Positions 60,721 through 64,000 of a DNA stretch of 64,000 nucleotides are shown here, one piece after another. The notes under the pieces were generated by a model. The model did no database searches and was not told where the DNA came from. It worked only from the letters and a program-made list of their open reading frames with translations. The number at the start of each line of letters is the position of its first letter. Position 1 is the stretch's first letter. A program made the translations under genes and the position numbers. Source of the DNA: Nakamurella alba (GTDB taxonomy: Bacteria > Actinomycetota > Actinomycetes > Mycobacteriales > Nakamurellaceae); assembly GCF_009707545.1 (NCBI RefSeq), contig NZ_WLYK01000011.1, forward strand, positions 1 to 64,000, in the 5' to 3' direction.

Positions 60721-61129
60721 CCGCAGGGTCGGGGTCGACGATCTCGACCTCGTAACCGTCGGGGTCGGCGAGGAAGGCGGCGTAGTGGTCCGGCCCGCCG
60801 GCGTGCGGGTGCCGGTCGGCGAAGAGCAGTGTCCAGCCGTGTGCCGGTCCGGTCGCGGCGATTCGGTCGACCTGCTCCCGGCTGCCGTCCAGGGCGAGAT
60901 GGTTCATCCCGGGCGCCGTCCGCTCGTGCCGGGTCCCGGACAGGTCGACGGACTGTTCGACGACCAGGTAGCCGCCGGCCGGTGCGCGCCACGAGTGGCC
61001 GCCGGTGCCACCCGGCCCGGACCAGTCCTGGAAGTCGGTCCAGCCGAGCGTCGTCAGCAGCCAGTCCCAGCGCGGGCGGGCGGATGCCAGGTCGGGCACC
61101 CAGAGCTCGACGTGGTGGAAGCCGTTCAC
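60713..61129 (-). CDS. VOC-family (glyoxalase/dioxygenase-fold) protein
   Basis: A 138-residue protein of the vicinal oxygen chelate superfamily. It begins F-H-H-V-E-L-W-V-P-D-L and contains M-N-H-L-A-L and the C-terminal F-L-A-D-P-D-G-Y-E-V-E-I-V, the usual metal-ligand strands (His, His, Glu). GTG 61129 is the natural start because homology begins there; the frame is open much further upstream only because of the base composition. Its 3' end overlaps the convergent LysR gene by 8 bases. The substrate is unknown. Confidence 0.85.
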   Translation of the reverse strand: MNGFHHVELWVPDLASARPRWDWLLTTLGWTDFQDWSGPGGTGGHSWRAPAGGYLVVEQSVDLSGTRHERTAPGMNHLALDGSREQVDRIAATGPAHGWTLLFADRHPHAGGPDHYAAFLADPDGYEVEIVDPDPAVS

Positions 61130-61165
61130 CCGGCCAGCGTGGCAGACGGATCCACCGTCTGTGGA

Positions 61166-61210
61166 TTGTCCACTGTCGTACATCTGTTCTAGTCTCGAAC
61201 AGAGGTTCGA
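61166..61210 (+). promoter_or_regulatory. SOS promoter of imuB with a perfect LexA box
   Basis: A -35 box TTGTCC (61166-61171), an 18-bp spacer and a -10 box TAGTCT (61190-61195) lead into TCGAACAGAGGTTCGA (61195-61210). That is an exact palindrome matching the actinobacterial LexA consensus TCGAAC-N4-GTTCGA. The box overlaps the end of -10, so LexA would block initiation. A further small dyad, GTGGA-TTG-TCCAC, lies at 61161-61173. Confidence 0.88.
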
Positions 61211-61237
61211 AGGTGGGCGGTGCGGACAGGGGGTGCG

Positions 61238-63184
61238 ATGAGCGGGACGGACGCTCCGGTGCGGACCGAGCGGCACCGCGCCCTGGTGATCTGGTGCCAG
61301 GACTGGCCGGTGGTGGCCGGTGCCCGGTTGCTGGGCGAGCCCGCGGACCGGCCGGCCGCGGTGTTCCGGGCGAACCGGGTGCAGACCTGCAACGCATCGG
61401 CCCGCACGGAGGGGATCCGGCAGGGCATGCGCCGCCGCGACGCCCAGTCCCGGTGCCCGGAGCTGTTGGTGCTCGCCGCCGATCCCGATCGGGACGCCCG
61501 GCTGTTCGAGCCGGTCGCGGCCACCGTCGAGGAGATCGCCCCGGGGATCGAGGTGCTGCGCCCGGGGCTGGTCGCCTGCTCGGCCCGCGGCCCGTCCCGG
61601 TACCTCGGGTCCGAGGAGGCGGCGGCCGAGCGCATCGTCGACCTGGTCGAGTCGCTGGACGTCGAGTGCCGGGTCGGCATCGCCGACAGCCTGGCGGTGG
61701 CGGTGCTGGCCGCCCGGCGGGCCCGGATCGTGCCGCCGGGCGGGTCCGCCGACTTCTGCGCCCCGCTGCCGATCGCCGAGCTGGCGCGGGAGCCGGCGAT
61801 CAGCCCGCCGGAGCGGGCGGAACTGGTCGACCTGCTGGTCCGGCTCGGGATCAGGACGGTCGGCGGGTTCGCGGCGCTGCCGGAGGAGAAGGTGATCACC
61901 CGGTTCGGCGCCGACGGGCTGCTCGCGCACCGGCTGGCCCGCGGGGTGGCCGAGCGCGGGCTGTCCCGGCGGGACGTGCCGGACGACCTCGCGGTCGAGC
62001 AGGCCTGCGACCCACCGCTGGACCGGGTGGACACCGCCGCCTTCCTGGCCCGGGCGCTGGCCGAGCGGTTCCACGCCCGGCTGGCCGACGCCGGGCTGGC
62101 CTGCACCAGACTGGCCATCTCCGCCCGCACGGAGAAGGGGAAGGAGTTCTCCCGGATCTGGCGCTGCGCCCGGCCGCTCACCTCCGCCGCCACCGCCGAC
62201 CGGGTGCGCTGGCAGCTCGACGGGTGGCTCACCGCCGGCCGCACCCTGCAGCGGGACGCCACCGGTGCACTGCACGACGAGGAGGGCACCGGACCCGGCG
62301 CGATCACCCTGCTCCGGCTGGAGCCGGTCGAGGCGCTGGGCGCCGGTCTGGTGCAGTACGGGCTCTGGGGTTCCGACGGCGACGACGACCAGCGGGCCGG
62401 CTGGGCGTTCGCCCGGGTGCAGGGCCTGCTCGGGCCGTCGGCGGTGCTGGCCCCGGTGCGCTCCGGCGGCCGCGGCCCGGCGGAGCGGGTGACGCTGGTG
62501 CCGTGGGGCGAGGAGAAGGTGCCCGCCGCCGACCCGGACGCGCCGTGGCCCGGTGCGCTGCCGGCCCCGTCGCCGACCAGGCTCGCCCTCGACACGCTGC
62601 CGCCGGACGAGGTCGCGGTCCGGCTGCAGGACGCGGCGGGAGAAGAGGTGCAACTGACCGACCGCGGGCTGCTGTCCGCGGACCCGGTGCTGGTCGCCGG
62701 CCGGGCCGTTCCGCCGGCCGCGGTGCTCGGCTGGGCCGGACCGTGGTTGCTGGACGAGCGCTGGTGGTCGGTCCGGCTGCCGGACCCGGCCGTGCCGGTG
62801 ACGGCCGCCGCCGTGGTCGGCGCACCGGTCCGGCACGGGAAGAAGGAGTACGTCCCGGCGCCGGGGGACATCGGCTACCGGCGGCCGAGCCGGGCCCGGC
62901 GGCTGATCAGCCACCAGGACGGTGACGACCGGCGGGACGCCCGGGTCACCGCGGAGCCACCGGTCGCCGTGCCGCCCGGTGGCGACGGTGCGGGGTCGGG
63001 GTCGGGGTCGGGTGCGGGTGCGGGGTCAACGGAAGTGGCCGGGCCGGTCACCGTGGTGACGGCGCCCGCGCTGCGCCGGGCCCGGATGCAGGTGCTGACC
63101 GGGGACGGCGAGGTGCTGCTGCTGGCGGCGGTCACCCTCGGGGACGGCGGCACCGGTTGGCAGCTCGAAGGGACCTACGACTGA
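61238..63184 (+). CDS. imuB: ImuB, Y-family polymerase-like mutasome protein
   Basis: A 648-residue Y-family polymerase homologue of the ImuB type. The N-terminus reads L-V-I-W-C-Q-D-W-P-V-V-A-G where active Y polymerases carry the metal-binding Asp of D-x-D. The second catalytic motif (S-x-D-E) is replaced around A-C-S-A-R-G-P-S-R-Y-L-G. It is therefore probably a non-catalytic scaffold linking DnaE2 to the clamp, as known for mycobacterial ImuB. ATG 61238 has AGGGGG close upstream; GTG 61220 is an alternative. A Gly-Ser/Ala repeat (coded by GGGGTC units near 62993) lies in the C-terminal linker. It is under a perfect SOS box and is followed directly by dnaE2. Confidence 0.9.
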   Translation: MSGTDAPVRTERHRALVIWCQDWPVVAGARLLGEPADRPAAVFRANRVQTCNASARTEGIRQGMRRRDAQSRCPELLVLAADPDRDARLFEPVAATVEEIAPGIEVLRPGLVACSARGPSRYLGSEEAAAERIVDLVESLDVECRVGIADSLAVAVLAARRARIVPPGGSADFCAPLPIAELAREPAISPPERAELVDLLVRLGIRTVGGFAALPEEKVITRFGADGLLAHRLARGVAERGLSRRDVPDDLAVEQACDPPLDRVDTAAFLARALAERFHARLADAGLACTRLAISARTEKGKEFSRIWRCARPLTSAATADRVRWQLDGWLTAGRTLQRDATGALHDEEGTGPGAITLLRLEPVEALGAGLVQYGLWGSDGDDDQRAGWAFARVQGLLGPSAVLAPVRSGGRGPAERVTLVPWGEEKVPAADPDAPWPGALPAPSPTRLALDTLPPDEVAVRLQDAAGEEVQLTDRGLLSADPVLVAGRAVPPAAVLGWAGPWLLDERWWSVRLPDPAVPVTAAAVVGAPVRHGKKEYVPAPGDIGYRRPSRARRLISHQDGDDRRDARVTAEPPVAVPPGGDGAGSGSGSGAGAGSTEVAGPVTVVTAPALRRARMQVLTGDGEVLLLAAVTLGDGGTGWQLEGTYD

Positions 63185-63253
63185 TGTGGATTCAACGGCA
63201 GATGTGTATTCAACGGCAGATGTGGATTCAACGGCTGATGTGGATCAACGGCT
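63183..63253 (+). repeat. Four tandem 18-bp repeats at the imuB-dnaE2 junction
   Basis: Units of GATGTGGATTCAACGGCA start at 63183, 63201, 63219 and 63237. The second has T for G at position 7. The fourth lacks one T and is 17 bp long. In one frame they code a 23-residue peptide (63184-63255), joined by TGATG overlaps to imuB on one side and dnaE2 on the other. In the dnaE2 frame they code a D-S-T-A-D-V repeat that could be an N-terminal extension from GTG 63186. Confidence 0.9.
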
Positions 63254-63254
63254 G

Positions 63255-64000
63255 ATGGGCTGGTCCAACCCGCTGGTGCCGTGGAGCGAGCTGGAACGGG
63301 CGCTGTCCGGGCGGCGGCCGTTGCCGGGCCGCGGACCGGAACACTCCCGGCCGCCGGAGGACCACCGGCGGCGCCGGTCGGTGCCGCCGCCGTCACCGCG
63401 CAGCACCCCGGTGCCGTACACCGAGCTGCACTGCCATTCGGCGTTCAGCTTCCTGGACGGTTCGTCCACCCCGGAGCAGCTGGTGGCGGAGGCGTTGCGG
63501 CTGGGGTTGGAGGGGCTGGCGATCACCGACCACGACGGCTTCTACGGGATCGTCCGGTTCGCCGAGGCGGCGGCGGACACCGGGCTGCGCACGCTGTACG
63601 GGGCGGAGCTGTCCCTCGGGCTGCCGGAGTCGCAGTTGGGGGTGCCGGACCCGGTGGGTGACCACCTGCTGGTGCTGGCCCGCGGGCAGGACGGGTACCG
63701 GCGGCTGGCCGGGCAGATCTCCGCCGCCCAGCTGGCCGGCCGGGAGAAGGGCCGGCCGGTCTACGACGAGGCGGACCTGGCCGGCGCGGCCGGCGATGAG
63801 TGGCTGGTGCTCACCGGGTGCCGCAAGGGCCGGGTACGCCGGGCACTGGCCGCCGGCGGGCCGGACCGGGCCCGGATCGAGATCCTGCGACTGGTCGATC
63901 TTTTCGGACGGCGCAACATCGCCGTCGAACTGACCACCCGGCTGCAGCCCACCGATGACGAGGACAACGACGCGCTCGCCGCGCTGGCCGTCGGACTCGG
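63255..64000 (+). CDS. dnaE2: Error-prone DNA polymerase III alpha subunit DnaE2, N-terminal part
   Basis: The first about 248 residues of a C-family polymerase, running off the window. The start M-G-W-S-N-P-L-V-P-W-S-E-L-E resembles DnaE2 proteins of other actinobacteria. The PHP domain follows, with Y-T-E-L-H-C-H-S-A-F-S-F-L-D-G-S-S near residues 54-70 and L-E-G-L-A-I-T-D-H-D-G-F-Y-G near residue 88. DnaE2 does translesion synthesis with ImuB after SOS induction. The gene is co-oriented with imuB and separated from it only by an 18-bp repeat array. The reading frame is open back to GTG 63186, so translation could begin inside the repeats. Confidence 0.9.
   Translation, partial: MGWSNPLVPWSELERALSGRRPLPGRGPEHSRPPEDHRRRRSVPPPSPRSTPVPYTELHCHSAFSFLDGSSTPEQLVAEALRLGLEGLAITDHDGFYGIVRFAEAAADTGLRTLYGAELSLGLPESQLGVPDPVGDHLLVLARGQDGYRRLAGQISAAQLAGREKGRPVYDEADLAGAAGDEWLVLTGCRKGRVRRALAAGGPDRARIEILRLVDLFGRRNIAVELTTRLQPTDDEDNDALAALAVGL

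Noticed and set aside
60713-62914. A 733-codon minus-strand ORF covering imuB
   Set aside because: Only its last 138 codons (VOC protein) have family motifs; the rest is antisense to the clear imuB gene.
62993-63025. GGGGTC repeats in imuB as a regulatory microsatellite
   Set aside because: They are short, impure and code a Gly-Ser/Ala linker common in ImuB C-terminal regions.

Overview
The window is very GC-rich DNA with the codon use, GTG/TTG starts and regulatory signals of an actinobacterium: SAM-IV riboswitches, a TCGAAC-N4-GTTCGA LexA box, an NrtR-type NAD regulator and an ImuB/DnaE2 mutasome. It could come from a Nakamurella-like or related actinomycete, but nothing here proves the genus.

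Positions 1-26,144 form a sulfur-scavenging island. After the 3' end of a FAD-dependent oxidoreductase there are five regulatory modules of one design (plus strand near 650-940, 2054-2375 and 22686-22958; minus strand near 17045-16759 and 22650-22409). Each has a promoter, a SAM-IV riboswitch starting at about +1, and a 27-33 residue leader peptide ending in an R-R-(H/E)-(I/V)-D-L...Cys motif, usually followed by a hairpin. Three also carry the same palindrome, GGTGAA-N4-TTCA, just upstream of the -35 box. Four modules lead operons. One (2054) precedes a small unknown ORF and an Opp/Dpp-type ABC transporter with three flavin monooxygenases. One (17045) precedes two flavin monooxygenases, a cystathionine beta-synthase-like enzyme and an AhpD/CMD-like protein. 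One (22650) precedes a second pair of monooxygenases paralogous to the first. One (22686) precedes an FMN reductase-acetyltransferase fusion and a large FAD/NAD(P)-binding protein. The fifth (650) has no gene downstream and faces a decayed ssuD-like pseudogene. An M20 amidohydrolase, a rhodanese and a DUF1684 protein lie among them. The gene content resembles the Bacillus ytm/yxe loci for salvage of N-acylated or S-alkylated cysteine: uptake, acyl transfer, monooxygenation, deacylation and PLP-enzyme sulfur capture. That function is inferred here.

Positions 26,163-36,144 hold housekeeping biosynthesis. An nrtR-like repressor is divergent from nadABC, with a perfect dyad between them. Then come a nitrilase-family hydrolase, hisD-hisC-hisB, a 50-residue membrane protein, hisH and an SDR oxidoreductase.

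Positions 36,270-55,552 (minus) are a small lipoprotein and an 18.7-kb gene for a 6232-residue surface protein. It has a signal peptide, a probable beta-propeller, three prealbumin-like domains, DUF11 domains, 52 tandem Ig-like repeats of about 98 residues (two cysteines in most), and a C-terminal LSYTG-membrane helix-Arg tail.

Positions 56,044-64,000 carry an ImuA'-like protein, an orphan ZnuA-type lipoprotein behind a Zur-like site, an ABM-domain protein, an MFS exporter divergent from a LysR regulator across a perfect dyad, a VOC protein, and SOS-controlled imuB followed by the start of dnaE2.
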